Of a DNA stretch of 64,000 nt, positions 42,542 through 54,837 are shown piece after piece (the stretch's first letter is position 1; each line of letters opens with the position of its first letter). The DNA lies in the NCBI GenBank assembly GCA_031761405.1, contig JASEVX010000013.1, positions 53,390,088 through 53,454,087 on the forward strand. Direction: 5' to 3'. The position numbers were made by a program, and so were the translations under genes. The notes under the pieces are model-generated. The model made no database searches. It had not been told where the DNA came from and saw nothing but the letters and a program-made list of their open reading frames with translations. Source of the DNA: Serripes groenlandicus (Eukaryota > Mollusca > Bivalvia > Cardiida > Cardiidae).

Positions 42542-45292
42542 TCTGTTATTATATCCCCAAAACAAAGTTTGGGGATATATTGTTTTTGCACCGTTTCTTA
42601 TTATATCCCCAAAACAAAGTTTGGGGATATATTGTTTTTGCACCGTTTCTTATTATTATTATTATTATTATATCCCCAAAACAAAGTTTGGGGATATATT
42701 GTTTTTGCACCGTTTCTTATTATTATTATTATATCCCCAAAACAAAGTTTGGGGATATATTGTTTTTGCACCGTTTCTTATTATATCCCCAAAACAAAGT
42801 TTGGGGATATATTGTTTTTGCACCGTTTCTTATTATTATTATTATTATTTTTTTTCTTATTTTTCTTTCCATTTACCTTTGTCCGGAGTTTTTCTCGGAG
42901 ATGCTTCACCCGATCTTAATGAAACTTTGCACAGACATAGGCCACCACTCGCAGATGTGCATGTGTGTTTCGGAAATTTTAAAATGGTCGCCATTTCAAA
43001 ATGGCAGTCGACGGGGCGAAACCTAAAAAAAACGCAAAGTGCTCGGATTTCGATGAAATTTGGTTTAAAGGTAGATATAGATGTTTCGAGTTCAAGTCCG
43101 GTATCGAAATTTTATTCTCGCGTGCGGTTTTCAATATGGCCGCCAAAAGGGCGGGAAACTTGAACATTGTCCGATTTCATCGCAATTTGATTTGATAAAT
43201 AGATTTTTATGTGGCGACTTCATTTCCGGTATCGAAATTTTATCCCGTGGCGGCCATTTTTTATTCAAAATGGCCGCCAAAACCTAAAAATGCTCTGATT
43301 TCGATGAAATTTGGTTTTCAAGTAGATATAGGTGTGGCGAGTTCATTTCCGATATTGAAATTTTATCCCGCGGTGGCCATTTTTTTATTCAAAATGGCCG
43401 CCAAAACTTAAAAATGCTCCGATTTTGATGAAATTTGGTTTTCAAGTAGATATAGTTGTGGCGAGTTCATTTTCGGTATCGAAAATTTATCCCCCGTGAC
43501 GGCCATTTTTTATTCAAAATGGCCGCCAAAACTTAAAACTTCTCTGATTTTGATGAAATATGGTTTTAAAGTAGATATAAGTGTGGCGAGTTCATTTCCG
43601 TTATTGAAATTCTATCCCGCGGTCGCCATTTTTTATTCAAAATGGCCGCTAAAACTTAAAAATGCTCCGATTTCGATGAAATTTACTTTTCAAGTATCTG
43701 AAATTTTATTGTCGCCCGCCACTTTCAAAATGGCCGCCCGAAAACTAAAAATGCTCTGATTTCGATGAAATTTGGTTTTCAAGTAAATATAGGTGTGTCG
43801 AGTTCATTCCCGGTATCGAAATTTTATCCCGTGGCGACAATTTGCCGGTTTTGGGGATATATGTGACTTGCTTGCAATCACAATCAGTACTTGTTATTAT
43901 ATCCACAAAACAAAGTTTGGGGATATATTGTTTTTGCACCGTTTCTTATTATTATTATTATTATTATTATATCCCCAAAACAAAGTTTGGGGATATATTG
44001 TTTTTGTTATTTTTCATTTTCTTATTTTTCTTTCCATTTACCTTTGTCCGGAGTTTTTCTCGGAGATGCTTCACCCGATCTTAATGAAACTTTGCACAGA
44101 CATAGGCCACCACTCGCAGATGTGCATGTGTGTTTCGGAAATTTTAAAATGGTCGCCATTTCAAAATGGCAGTCGACGGGGCGAAACCTAAAAAAAACGC
44201 AAAGTGCTCGGATTTCGATGAAATTTGGTTTAAAGGTAGATATAGATGTTTCGAGTTCAAGTCCGGTATCGAAATTTTATTCTCGCGTGCGGTTTTCAAT
44301 ATGGCCGCCAAAAGGGCGGGAAACTTGAACATTGTCCGATTTCATCGCAATTTGATTTGATAAATAGATTTTTATGTGGCGACTTCATTTCCGGTATCGA
44401 AATTTTATCCCGTGGCGGCCATTTTTTATTCAAAATGGCCGCCAAAACCTAAAAATGCTCCGATTTCGATGAAATTTGGTTTTCAAGTAGATATAGGTGT
44501 GGCGAGTTCATTTCCGATATTGAAATTTTATCCCGCGGTGGCCATTTTTTTATTCAAAATGGCCGCCAAAACTTAAAAATGCTCCGATTTTGATGAAATT
44601 TGGTTTTCAAGTAGATATAGTTGTGGCGAGTTCATTTTCGGTATCGAAAATTTATCCCCCGTGGCGGCCATTTTTTATTCAAAATGGCCGCCAAAACTTA
44701 AAACTTCTCTGATTTTGATGAAATATGGTTTTAAAGTAGATATAGGTGTGGCGAGTTCATTTCCGTTATTGAAATTTTATCCCGCGGTCGCCATTTTTTA
44801 TTCAAAATGGCCGCTAAAACTTAAAAATGCTCCGATTTCGATGAAATTTGGTTTTCAAGTAGATATAGTTCTGGCGAGTTCATTTTTGGTATCGAAAATT
44901 TATCCCCGCGGCGGCCATTTCTTATTCAAAATGGCCGCCAAAACTTAAAACTTATTCGATTTTGATGAAATTTACTTTTCAAGTATCTGAAATTTTATTG
45001 TCGCCCGCCACTTTCAAAATGGCCGCCCGAAAACTAAAAATGCTCTGATTACGATGAAATTTGGTTTTCAAGTAAATATAGGTGTGTCGAGTTCATTCCC
45101 GGTATCGAAATTTTATCCCGTGGCGACAATTTGCCGGTTTTGGGTATATATGTGACTTGCTTGCAATCACAATCAGTACTTGTTATTATATCCCCAAAAC
45201 AAAGTTTGGGGATATATTGTTTTTGCACCGTTTCTTATTATTATATCCCCAAAACAAAGTTTGGGGATATATTGTTTTTGCACCGTTTCTTC

Positions 45293-45327
<35 letters not shown>

Positions 45328-47921
45328 TTTTTTCTTATTTTTCTTTCCATTTACCTTTGTCCGGAGTTTTTCTCGGAGATGCTTCACCCGATCTTAATGA
45401 AACTTTGCACAGACATAGGCCACCACTCGCAGATGTGCATGTGTGTTTCGGAAATTTTAAAATGGTCGCCATTTCAAAATGGCAGTCGACGGGGCGAAAC
45501 CTAAAAAAACCGCAAAGTGCTCGGATTTCGATGAAATTTGGTTTAAAGGTAGATATAGATGTTTCGAGTTCAAGTCCGGTATCGAAATTTTATTCTCGCG
45601 TGCGGTTTTCAATATGGCCGCCAAAAGGGCGGGAAACTTGAACATTGTCCGATTTCATCGCAATTTGATTTGATAAATAGATTTTTATGTGGCGACTTCA
45701 TTTCCGGTATCGAAATTTTATCCCGTGGGGGCCATTTTTTATTCAAAATGGCCGCCAAAACCTAAAAATGCTCCGATTTCGATGAAATTTGGTTTTCAAG
45801 TAGATATAGGCATGGCGAGTTCATTTCCGATATCAAAATTTTATCATGCGTCGGCCATTTTTTATTCAAAATGGCCGACAAAACATAAAAATGCTCGGAT
45901 TTCGATGAAATTTGGTTTTCAAGTAGATGTAAGTGTGGCGAGTTCATTTCCTTTAATGAAATTATATCCCGCAGTGGCAATTTTTTTATTCAAAATGGCC
46001 GCCAAAACTTAAAAATCCTCCGATTTTGATGAAATTTGGTTTTCAAGTAGATATAGTTGTGGTGAGTTCATTTTCGGTATCGAAAATTTATCCCCCGCGG
46101 TGGCCATTTTTTATTCAAAATGGCGGCCAAAACTTAAAACATCTGCGATTTCGATGAAATTTGATTTTAAAGTAGATAAAGTTGTTGCGAGTTCATTTCC
46201 GTTATTGAAATTTATCTCACGGTGGCCATTTTTTATTCAAAATGGCCGCCAAAACTTCAAAATGCTTCGATTTCGATGAAATTTGGTTTTCAAGTAGATA
46301 TAGTTGTGGCGAGTTCATTTTCGGTATCGAAAATTTATCCCTCGCGGCGGCCATTTTTTATTCAAAATGGCCGCCAAAACTTAAAACTTCTCCGATTTTG
46401 ATGACATTTGGTTTTCAAGTAGCTTAAATTTTATTGTCGCCCGTCACTTTCAAAATGGCCGCCCGAAAACTAAAAATGCCCCGATTTCGATGAAATTTGG
46501 TTTTCAAGTAAATATAGGTGTGTCGAGTTCATTCCCGGTATCAAAATGTTATCCCGTTGCGACAATTTGCCGGTTTTGGGGATATATGTGACTTGCTTGC
46601 AATCACAATCAGTACTTGTTATTATTATTTTTTTTCTTATTTTTCTTTCCATTTACCTTTGTCCGGAGTTTTTCTCGGAGATGCTTCACCCGATCTTAAT
46701 GAAACTTTGCACAGACATAGGCCACCACTCGCAGATGTGCATGTGTGTTTCGGAAATTTTAAAATGGTCGCCATTTCAAAATGGCAGTCGACGGGGCGAA
46801 ACCTAAAAAAAACGCAAAGTGCTCGGATTTCGATGAAATTTGGTTTAAAGGTAGATATAGATGTTTCGAGTTCAAGTCCGGTATCGAAATTTTATTCTCG
46901 CGTGCGGTTTTCAATATGGCCGCCAAAAGGGCGGGAAACTTGAACATTGTCCGATTTCATCGCAATTTGATTTGATAAATAGATTTTTATGTGGCGACTT
47001 CATTTTCGGTATCGAAATTTTATCCCGTGGCGGCCATTTTTTATTCAAAATGGCCGCCAAAACCTAAAAATGCTCCGATTTCGATGAAATTTGGTTTTCA
47101 AGTAGATATAGGTATGGCGAGTTCATTTCCGATATCAAAATTTTATCCCGCGTCGGCCATTTTTTATTCAAAATGGCCGCCAAAACTTAAAAATGCTCGG
47201 ATTTCGATGAAATTTGGTTTTCAAGTAGATGTAAGTGTGGCGAGTTCATTACCGATAATGAAATTATATCCCGCAGTGGCAATTTTTTTATTCAAAATGG
47301 CCGCCAAACCTAAAAATGCTCTGATTTCGATGAAATTTGGTTTTCAAGTAGATATAGTTGTGGTGAGTTCATTTTCGGTATCGAAAATTTATTCCTCGCG
47401 GTGGCCATTTTTTATTCAAAATGGCCGCCAAAACTTAAAACTTCTGCGATTTCGATGAAATTTTGTTTTAAAGTAGATATAGGTGTGGCGAGTTCATTTC
47501 CGTTATTGAAATTTATCCCACGGTGGCCATTTTTTATTCAAAATGGCCGCCAAAACTTCAAAATGCTCCGATTTCGATGAAATTTGGTTTTCAAGTAGAT
47601 ATAGTTGTGGCGAGTTCATTTTCGGTATCGAAAATTTATCCCACGCGGCGGCCATTTTTTATTCAAAATGGCCGCAAAAACTTAAAACTTCTCCGATTTT
47701 GATGAAATTTGGTTTTCAAGTAGCTTAAATTTGATTGTCGCCCGCTACTTTCAAAATGGCCGCCCGAAAACTAAAAATGCCCCGATTTCGATGAAATTTG
47801 GTTTTCAAGTAAATATAGGTGTGTCGAGTTCATTCCCGGTATCGAAATTTTATCCCGTTGCGACAATTTGCCGGTTTTGGGGATATATGTGACTTGCTTG
47901 CAATCACAATCAGTACTTGTT
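42542..47921 (+). repeat. higher-order satellite array, four units of about 1.29-1.44 kb
   Basis: Units start at about 42542, 43890, 45180 and 46616. Each has: hairpin cassettes (ATATCCCCAAAACAAAG TTTGGGGATATAT) set in (ATT)n; a block from CTTATTTTTCTTTCCATTTA to CAGTCGACGGGGCG; then 7-9 monomers of 123-125 bp (GATGAAATTTGGTTTTCAAG, GTGGCGAGTTCATTT, GGTATCGAAATTTTATCCCG, CGGCCATTTTTTATTCAAAA, TGGCCGCCAAAACTTAAAAA); and an exit block GACTTGCTTGCAATCACAAT. Units 1 and 2 share long nearly identical parts, so amplification was recent. The many open frames are by-products. Confidence 0.93.
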
Positions 47922-48264
47922 ATATATACTATTGTGTGTATTTATAGCTGTGTTTACCTCTTTGAGTAACGTAGTTACGTATATAGATTTGTTTGTTTAT
48001 TTCCTTTATTTCCCCCATATATTTGGAGATTTCTTTACATACAAATAAATATAGTTATATATATAACAATTTAACAAATCAATGGAAAGACATTTCTTTC
48101 ACCTAAGCTGACATGTTATCATTCTTCATTCACTCACACTCTCATACGCACAAACACTCATTCACTCATTCACGAATTAACACACGGCATATTATGTTTT
48201 CAAAATGTACATTGAGCCCGTATTTACTAGATTATAGTTTGTGTTGGAATTCTAATATTTCTCT

Positions 48265-48472
48265 AGTACAGACGATGTTTACCAATTTTGCAGCAAACGA
48301 CTTTTGAAAATGCGTAATGAAAGTAGTTAAAATGACGTGAATTTGTATCCTTTCCCATTTGTGCTTTCAACTGTGACTCAATATTCTTATTTCAAGTTTA
48401 AACGTTACACGGTTTATGTAAAGTTGCTCAAAGCAGACGACTCTTTAAATAGGTTATCTGTTAAAGGGTTGA
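48265..48472. mobile_element. degraded TTAA-family MITE
   Basis: ACAGACGATGTTTACCAATT, TTTGCAGCAAACGACTTTTG on the left, TCCTTTCCCATTTGTGC in the middle and CAAAGCAGACGACTC..GTTAAAGGGTT on the right. It lies ~100 bp upstream of the TRIM-like start codon. Confidence 0.45.
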
Positions 48473-48577
48473 CTGGATTACATGTAAACGTGTTTATAGA
48501 GGATCATGTTCAATAGTTAGTTTTACCATTTGAAATGTGTATTGGACTTAAATCTTATTTTGTCAGTTTATTTCAAA

Positions 48578-50263
48578 ATGGCGGTTTCAGATACTCCAGA
48601 CGTTTCTTCTGACGATGCTGGACTTTTAAGTCTACACGATACATCAAATATCAGTTTGTTTTGTGACTCTTGTAAAGAAGACGGACATTATTATGAGGCG
48701 GTAGGATATTGTGTGGATTGTACCCACCACCTATGCAAGTCATGCTTTCAGCAACACCGAACACCGAGACCAATGCGACATCACAAATTATTAGATAAAG
48801 AACAAATGCCGCAAACGAAGCCAGTTAATGTGTTCAAAGATGAATGCACGGTTAAATGCTGCGTCCATGGGGATGAAATTATGAAATATTTCTGCGAGGA
48901 TCATAACATGTTCGGATGCACTGTCTGTGTGACACTTGAACATAGGTCGTGCAAGGTGGGATACATACCGACCCTTTCTGCTGATTTATTTAACACTCAG
49001 GAGTACAACTCATTTAAATCAGTCCTTCAGTCAATGGTCAGGAATACCAACTCTGTTCAGGATACTGCAACTCGTAATTTGGAAAATGCCAACAAAAGTG
49101 CAGAAGCGGCTATTGCGAAAGTACGAAAACTCCGGAAGGAGATTGACAACTTCTTTGATGAACTTGAAAATAATATTTCATCAAGACTGACACTGATAAG
49201 GGATGAAAACCAAGAATCAATTGCGGAAATATTAAAGAAGAATAAAATCATCACAGACAAACTAAAGGAATTCGAAAAAGAAATGAAAGAGAAAGAGGAC
49301 AAGGTACAGAAATGTCGGTTGTTTGTTGACATCAAACAACTTGATAAAACAATCTGCGAATTAAAGAAAGACATTGACATAATGGAGGAAAACAACACGA
49401 TTAAAGATTTAATATTTAAACCATCTGACAGTTTGACGAGTTTCATCAGCAATAAGTCGGAAACATTCGGATCGTTAGTTCCTTTTCATGAGAGTTTTTC
49501 ACTGGATATTGATAGCCTTTGTGTTGACGATATTGCTGTTTTATCCCGAGAACGAATGGCTATTCAATACTCAATTGCAAGCACTACTAGACATATTGTG
49601 ATTATTGATACAAAACAAACACCTGCACAAGTAATGACAACAATGGAGTCTTCATATATAACTGGGTTAACAAGAGTTGGCGAAAACGAGATAGCTGTAA
49701 CAACAGTTACTGGTAACATACAAATATATTCTGTTACTGACAAGTTAGTGCTTAAAAAAACAATAAAGAAAACTGAACTATTTCATACAATTGTCTACAC
49801 AAACGGCGTGTTTATTGGCTGTACATTGGACCACCCGTATAACCTTCGTATGGTGAACATGAACGGTGATGTAATGAAGACATTACCCATAGAAATAGAC
49901 ATGGCACAGTATAGACCGTGTTGCATTGCGGTAAACTCAGACATTACAGCGATGTACGTGTCTGAACAGGATAAGAAAACCGTTACCTGTTTGACCTTTG
50001 AAGGTGAAGTGAAAGGCAAATACCAACCTGAAAGTAAGTGGGAACCCGAAGGTGTGGCTTTCTCACCTGATGGACTCGTATATGTGAATGACAGTGAGAA
50101 CAACAGCATTCATATTTTAACTTCTGGTTTAAAGCCGCACGACGTGATCATTGGTTCAGAGTATGATATACATTATCCACGAGGACTGGCAATATGTGAT
50201 AGGGAACGTAAACTGTACGTTGGAATGGAATCTGGTAAATCAATAAGTGTTTTCAACATATGA
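48578..50263 (+). CDS. B-box / coiled-coil / NHL-like protein (TRIM-like, no RING)
   Basis: The first in-frame ATG (48578, context TTTCAAAATGG) gives 561 residues without introns. Residues 29-68 form a first B-box-like zinc motif (CDSC, CVDC, CKSC, then HH). Residues 94-125 form B-box 2 (CCVHGDEIMKYFCEDHNMFG, CTVC, EHRSC). About 150-275 is a charged coiled coil, and about 300-561 is a beta-propeller-like region of NHL type (SPDGLVYVNDSENNSIHIL, YPRGLAICDRERKLYVGMES). There is no RING finger, so ubiquitin-ligase activity is not expected without a partner. Bivalve genomes hold large families of such genes, often discussed with innate immunity; the function here is inference. No transmembrane segment or signal peptide is seen. 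The frame is intact. Confidence 0.93.
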   Translation: MAVSDTPDVSSDDAGLLSLHDTSNISLFCDSCKEDGHYYEAVGYCVDCTHHLCKSCFQQHRTPRPMRHHKLLDKEQMPQTKPVNVFKDECTVKCCVHGDEIMKYFCEDHNMFGCTVCVTLEHRSCKVGYIPTLSADLFNTQEYNSFKSVLQSMVRNTNSVQDTATRNLENANKSAEAAIAKVRKLRKEIDNFFDELENNISSRLTLIRDENQESIAEILKKNKIITDKLKEFEKEMKEKEDKVQKCRLFVDIKQLDKTICELKKDIDIMEENNTIKDLIFKPSDSLTSFISNKSETFGSLVPFHESFSLDIDSLCVDDIAVLSRERMAIQYSIASTTRHIVIIDTKQTPAQVMTTMESSYITGLTRVGENEIAVTTVTGNIQIYSVTDKLVLKKTIKKTELFHTIVYTNGVFIGCTLDHPYNLRMVNMNGDVMKTLPIEIDMAQYRPCCIAVNSDITAMYVSEQDKKTVTCLTFEGEVKGKYQPESKWEPEGVAFSPDGLVYVNDSENNSIHILTSGLKPHDVIIGSEYDIHYPRGLAICDRERKLYVGMESGKSISVFNI

Positions 50264-51049
50264 GAAATCTTAACAAGTCAATCAGTATTTGTGTACTGTA
50301 ATCTGAGACATGGAAGTGAGCCGCTTCTTTTGATTTGAGTTAGTGCTGTATCTTCGTACAGTGTAGACTAAGGTTAGCAGTATATATACTAACCCAAAGT
50401 ATCACCAGACTCATCTTATGACATAACTTTAGATGCAAATTCTAACAAAAGTGTTCATGTGTAGTTCTATTAAAACATATATGTATCATTTGTAGTTCTA
50501 CTAGAACTGCGTATCACGTGTAGTTCTACTACATGTATTACATATATGTATCACGTGTAGTTCTACTAGTACATATATGTATCACGTGTAGTTATACTAG
50601 TACATATATGTATCACGTGTAGTCCTACTACATGTATTACATATATGTATCACGTGTAGTTCTACTACTACATATATGTATCACATATTACGTCAACGGA
50701 TCGATAAGTGATCCCGTAACGGAGAAGCCACAAGGCACGACTTCGATGGAACTCTTTTTTTCTTTCATAATGCAATCTTACTTATGTATGATAATTAGAA
50801 AGTTAGCGAAGACATTGAACATTTAGAACAAATAGTTTGATTTAAACGCGTCACATTTAAGCCTTGTCAAAGAATATCGAAATTCAGAAACTTTAAACGC
50901 ATCCTAGATCCGTCAGGGTCTGATTACAGTCTGACCAACGTCGTACATTCAGACCATCATTCGTACATTCGAATACACATCATAGCAGCAAATTTATGAC
51001 CGCAAGTATCCATATAATGTGTATAGACTGATCTTGTACTTTGCAGTTC
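50264..51049. repeat. 3' flank with E-box-rich tandem repeat
   Basis: At about 50455-50690 units of roughly 30 bp (TATGTATCACGTGTAGTTCT, ACTAGTACATA) repeat about eight times, each normally with CACGTG. No AATAAA is visible within the first 200 bases after the TRIM-like stop. 50690-51049 shows nothing recognised. Confidence 0.7.
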
Positions 51050-51545
51050 ATGATGTCCTAAAGTTCCGTTTCTTCGGACTAATTTCATTCAAAGTATATT
51101 TCATTTGAAAATCATTCTGAAATCGGATTCCAATAACGTCTACGCAACGATGCAGTGAACGTCGTAGGGGCACACAAACACACTATTTCCAGTATCTGGT
51201 ATAACGAGCGTCTGGCGCGAAGACCAACAGAACGTAAACGTCTCCTGACGGTGGATACTGATATCCTCCTACGTGTTGAAATCGCTCTCAACGTCTGGGT
51301 CGCCGGCATGAACCGATTTTGCAGCTGCACGCGACTTAAACGTCGGTCCTCACGCGGTGTGGTTACACGTGGTCTACCTGTACGAGGACGATCAGCGACA
51401 CTAGCATTCGCTCTGTAGCGTAGCCACAGTATATTGATGGTGATACGGGCGACGCCAAATAACCCTGCGACACGTTCTTTCGTCAACCAACTCTCCAGCA
51501 TCCCCACAGCACGTAAACGTTGATCATTACGAAGCCGTGGCATTC
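51050..51545 (-). pseudogene. Tc1/mariner transposase fragment (DNA-binding part)
   Basis: The minus open frame from ATG at 51543 to 51112 encodes MPRLRNDQRLRAVGMLESWL, RVAGLFGVARITINILWLRY, SVADRPRTGRPRVTTPREDR, and a second helix-turn-helix to VRRRLRSVGLRARR. This is the paired HTH plus GRPR hinge of Tc1-type transposases. The catalytic D-D-E/D domain is missing: sequence after LRARR loses similarity. The upstream 51546-51715 may be the element end, but no inverted repeat was matched. Confidence 0.88.
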
Positions 51546-51715
51546 TGGTTTCTTTTTAAAGTTCCGTTTTTCGATGTTTTTTCAATAGTTGGCACACATG
51601 TACACAGCTTAAACGACTTTATCAGATTCAAAATCACACAGATAACCGAAAACGTCAAAAAAACCTGTTTTGCACGAAATTCAGCCTGGCGACCTTAATA
51701 ATGGGTGCACGAGAT

Positions 51716-52105
51716 TTTCCTTTAGCAGACAAACAAAAGGTGCCCGGCCATATCGATAAATTACCGTATTTTACTAACGTAATGATCAGAAACACAAAAA
51801 ATATTTGTTTAAATAATGTAACGTTTATTTTGACGCCTAGTATATGAGTAGCATGATCAGGCTGCGCAGAGGTACATGCTTATATTGTAATTTGCAGATC
51901 GGACTTTATGTAAGACTATCTTAAAATGACTCGGTTAGAATAAAGATAAACATATGGAAGCAACCTTTAGAAACAACGATCGTTACATCTAAACAAGAGT
52001 CGTGTGTATATCAACTGTGTAAATAACCCTGGATTTCTATAAGGAGATGTAAAGGTGTATTTTCTCTTATAGCATTATTCATCCTTTATTCGTCTTAACA
52101 TGTAA
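51716..52105. other. non-coding, nothing recognised
   Basis: AT-rich sequence without recognised coding or repeat structure. Confidence 0.4.
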
Positions 52106-52252
52106 CCCTTTGTCTGATATAGACTCCATTTGACAACAGACGACCTGACAAAACATTGTGGGAATATGCTCAATGTGAGCAATGTTACATATTCCCATAA
52201 AACGTTTATTTGATTTCCACTTGTCCAATTTAAACGTTGTCTAAAGAAAGTG
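52106..52252. mobile_element. short TTAA-family-like MITE
   Basis: Left CCCTTTGTCTGATATAGACT, ACAACAGACGACCTGAC; right AAACGTTGTCTAAAGAAAGTG before TTAA (52253-52256). The centre GGGAATATGCTCA / TGAGCAATGTTACATATTCCC is a strong hairpin. It is a subfamily shorter than the 39151 copy. Confidence 0.6.
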
Positions 52253-52324
52253 TTAACGTTATCCATATTTATCCGGGTCTAAATACAGTCTGATTAACGT
52301 CCTTGCAATATCAGGGCTCTAGAT

Positions 52325-52462
52325 AAGGGGCGTTTTGTATGTTCTAAAATCCTTATTTGACTCTTAAACCCTATGTTGTGGGTACTCAAAAGAATCGTCT
52401 TAGTGAGACAATTATTTTGAGTACCTACAACATAGAGTTTGCTTTAATAATGAGAGAGAAAA
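52325..52462. repeat. foldback repeat, second copy of the 3243-3356 family
   Basis: TATGTTCTAAAATCCTTATT, AACCCTATGTTGTGGGTACT and the inverse AGTACCTACAACATAGAGTTT around AGTGAGACAATTA. The flanking 52463-53100 shows nothing recognised. Confidence 0.55.
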
Positions 52463-53121
52463 TGTCGGAAAAAGAGCTGAATACCACTCCTTATCTGGAC
52501 CTCTGGATCATATGTTTCGAAGTTTACAGATATAACCTTTAACGTCCCGTTGTTTATTAAAAATATCATATCATGGAAACTGTTAACCCTTAACCCACTG
52601 TATTCCTACCACTGCCATCGTCATCATTATTTGTTGAATAAGTTTCTGTAAACCATTGTTTAGTTTTTCAACATATTGAGTCTGAAAAGTGAACAATTTA
52701 GATCCAGATTAGACAGCACGGATGAACAGACGAATATTGTCATACATTTTTCTAAATCGGTTTCTGAAGTTGTTCATTTTTGTGATAAGCAAATGCTGCT
52801 TTAGGTAGTGTAAAAGGAGTACAGTGTTTAACGCGTACATAGTGAGTCAACAAAATAGGTTGAAGTAATGAAGTGATAAAATAAGCATATCTGTAGATTA
52901 ACCGGCTGGCAGTCAATTTTACAAATTTCAGACACATTCATCATTTTAGTATATTTTATATTTACTTAGAATGATACATGTATGACTAATTACCTTGTAT
53001 TTAAGACGCACGAATCATTATAGTGTTTTGATATTTACTCGGAATAATAAAAGATTAATCCATTACCAGATATTTGTTTCTAGTCATTTCGTCGGAATAA
53101 TTCTTGTTAATCTTCTATATC

Positions 53122-53122
<1 letters not shown>

Positions 53123-53153
<31 letters not shown>
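53123..53153. repeat. (TA)n microsatellite
   Basis: About 15 TA dinucleotides after TTCTATATCG. Confidence 0.95.
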
Positions 53154-53157
<4 letters not shown>

Positions 53158-53255
53158 GTGGCATTACTGGCACATGTACAACCAGTAAAGATACAGACAC
53201 ATGTGCAACCTCGTAATTCTGCAACTAGATGGCATTTTTTCAAATGCCTAGTTTT

Positions 53256-53765
53256 GTTTTATTGGGGTCAACACCGTTTTCAACATTATTATCTCGACCT
53301 CGTTCGTAAATACCCGGCATACTTCGCTTATATAATTAATAAAAAGGAGAAGGCTGGTATTCGATCCCCAATCATCATCATATACAGATGTGTACTTGGA
53401 AAAGACGTAAAGGATCAATTGTGAGTTCGAACATTAACTAAAAATACTACAGATATTTTTGTCAAACGTCGGAAAGAATGTTTGCCGAGCCGGGGTTCAA
53501 AGCTCATCCACATGATTAACAGTCTGCGTCGCTACCGACTGAGCTTAGACAACATTATTTCCGAAGTTTAACACAAGTCACTCTGAAAAGAGTCATTCGT
53601 CTTCCACCACTGAGCTTACAGTCTAAGTAGAAAAACAACCAGTTGCTGGTAAAGTCTGTTGTGTGCAGTACTGGTAAAAGAAATCCAGGAAACACTATGG
53701 GAGTCAAACTGGCCGACGTGATATAACTTAAACATTATTAAAGTCGGCGTTAAACTTTCAGTCAA
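53256..53765. mobile_element. family C SINE pieces in opposite orientations
   Basis: 53256-53300 (GGGGTCAACACCGTTTTCAA) is a tail-proximal piece read on the minus strand. 53455-53560 (TTGTCAAACGTCGGAAAGAA, GGGGTTCAAAGC, CTACCGACTGAGCTTA) is a head piece, also minus. 53575-53765 (AGAGTCATTCGTCTTCCACC, CAGTACTGG, GTCGGCGTTAAACTTTCAGT) is a body and tail on the plus strand. The last two lie back to back. Confidence 0.6.
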
Positions 53766-54405
53766 TCAACCAAATGTTGGTGAATAAGCGAACTTTGAGG
53801 ACCAATATTAGTATGCCAATGTTGTTTAATCTGGTGTATAGCAGATAACGATAATTCAAGTATTTTTTTTAAATTGATGTTTCTATTTTAGAACCTGATC
53901 CGTTATCCCACCTCGAGTGCTCGAGACTAGGGTAATATCCCCGGTCGTGTCATACAAACTATATAAACAGTGTAGTAGGTGCTTTCCTTGCCGATAGGGT
54001 TTGCGACATAACGACTGCTGTCAGGATAAATAAACACGTGAAAAGGCTACAATAGTTTTGAACAAATGCACAACATTACATCCGAACCGAACTCTTATCA
54101 ATAAATATTTTACATGAACCAGATTCATACGACATTTGGGCGTTTTGAAATCAGTGACAATTGTGACCAAAATTGTAAATGTATTTGGGGACATAAAACG
54201 TTATCTCGAGTTTTCCGTGATTTGTGTACGACTAGAAGGCGATCAGGAAGTCTTCACTAGTCATATATTATCTAGCAGTCAAGGTCGGTTCACTAAATGG
54301 CGAAGAGGGTAGATCAAGATCAGACATCAAATATCACAGATCGACGACGGTCGGTACGCATGTGATATGCCTGATAATTTGTAAACGTTGAAGGTTATGG
54401 AAAGT
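53766..54405. other. non-coding, nothing recognised
   Basis: No recognised gene or repeat unit; stops in all frames. Confidence 0.4.
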
Positions 54406-54580
54406 CTGTACGTATCCACAGTCTAACCCGAGTCTTCACTGTACGTATCCACAGTCTAACCTGAGTATTCACTGTACGTATCCGCAGTCTAACCTGACTC
54501 TTCACTGTACCTATCCACAGTCTAACCTGACTCTTCACTGTATCTATCCACAGTCTAACCTGAGTCTTCACTGTACGTAA
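54406..54580. repeat. 33-bp tandem repeat, about 5 copies
   Basis: Units of TATCCACAGTCTAACCTGAG, TCTTCACTGTACG. The 11-residue repeat frame on the minus strand is a by-product of the unit length. Confidence 0.9.
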
Positions 54581-54837
54581 ATACAATAATACCACTTTTC
54601 GTTTGAGCCTGAACTATTGAGTAGTGTTGTACATAGGTTGGTCTTTGTGTAAATAAACATTTTCCGCAGACGTTTACCTTTTCAATACTGATTACTTAAG
54701 ATGGACTTGTCTGCTTGTAGCTTTGTATTCAGGAGAGTCAATCGCCATTTCTAAGAAGATATAGATAAACGATTTGAGATGAGAAGCTAGCAGTAGCGTT
54801 CAAGATATGTAGATATGATACCTTTGTAAATGTTCGC

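Noticed and set aside
42425..47728. Dozens of open frames in the satellite
   Set aside because: The same sequence is open in several frames at once and repeats with the satellite; no conserved protein feature.
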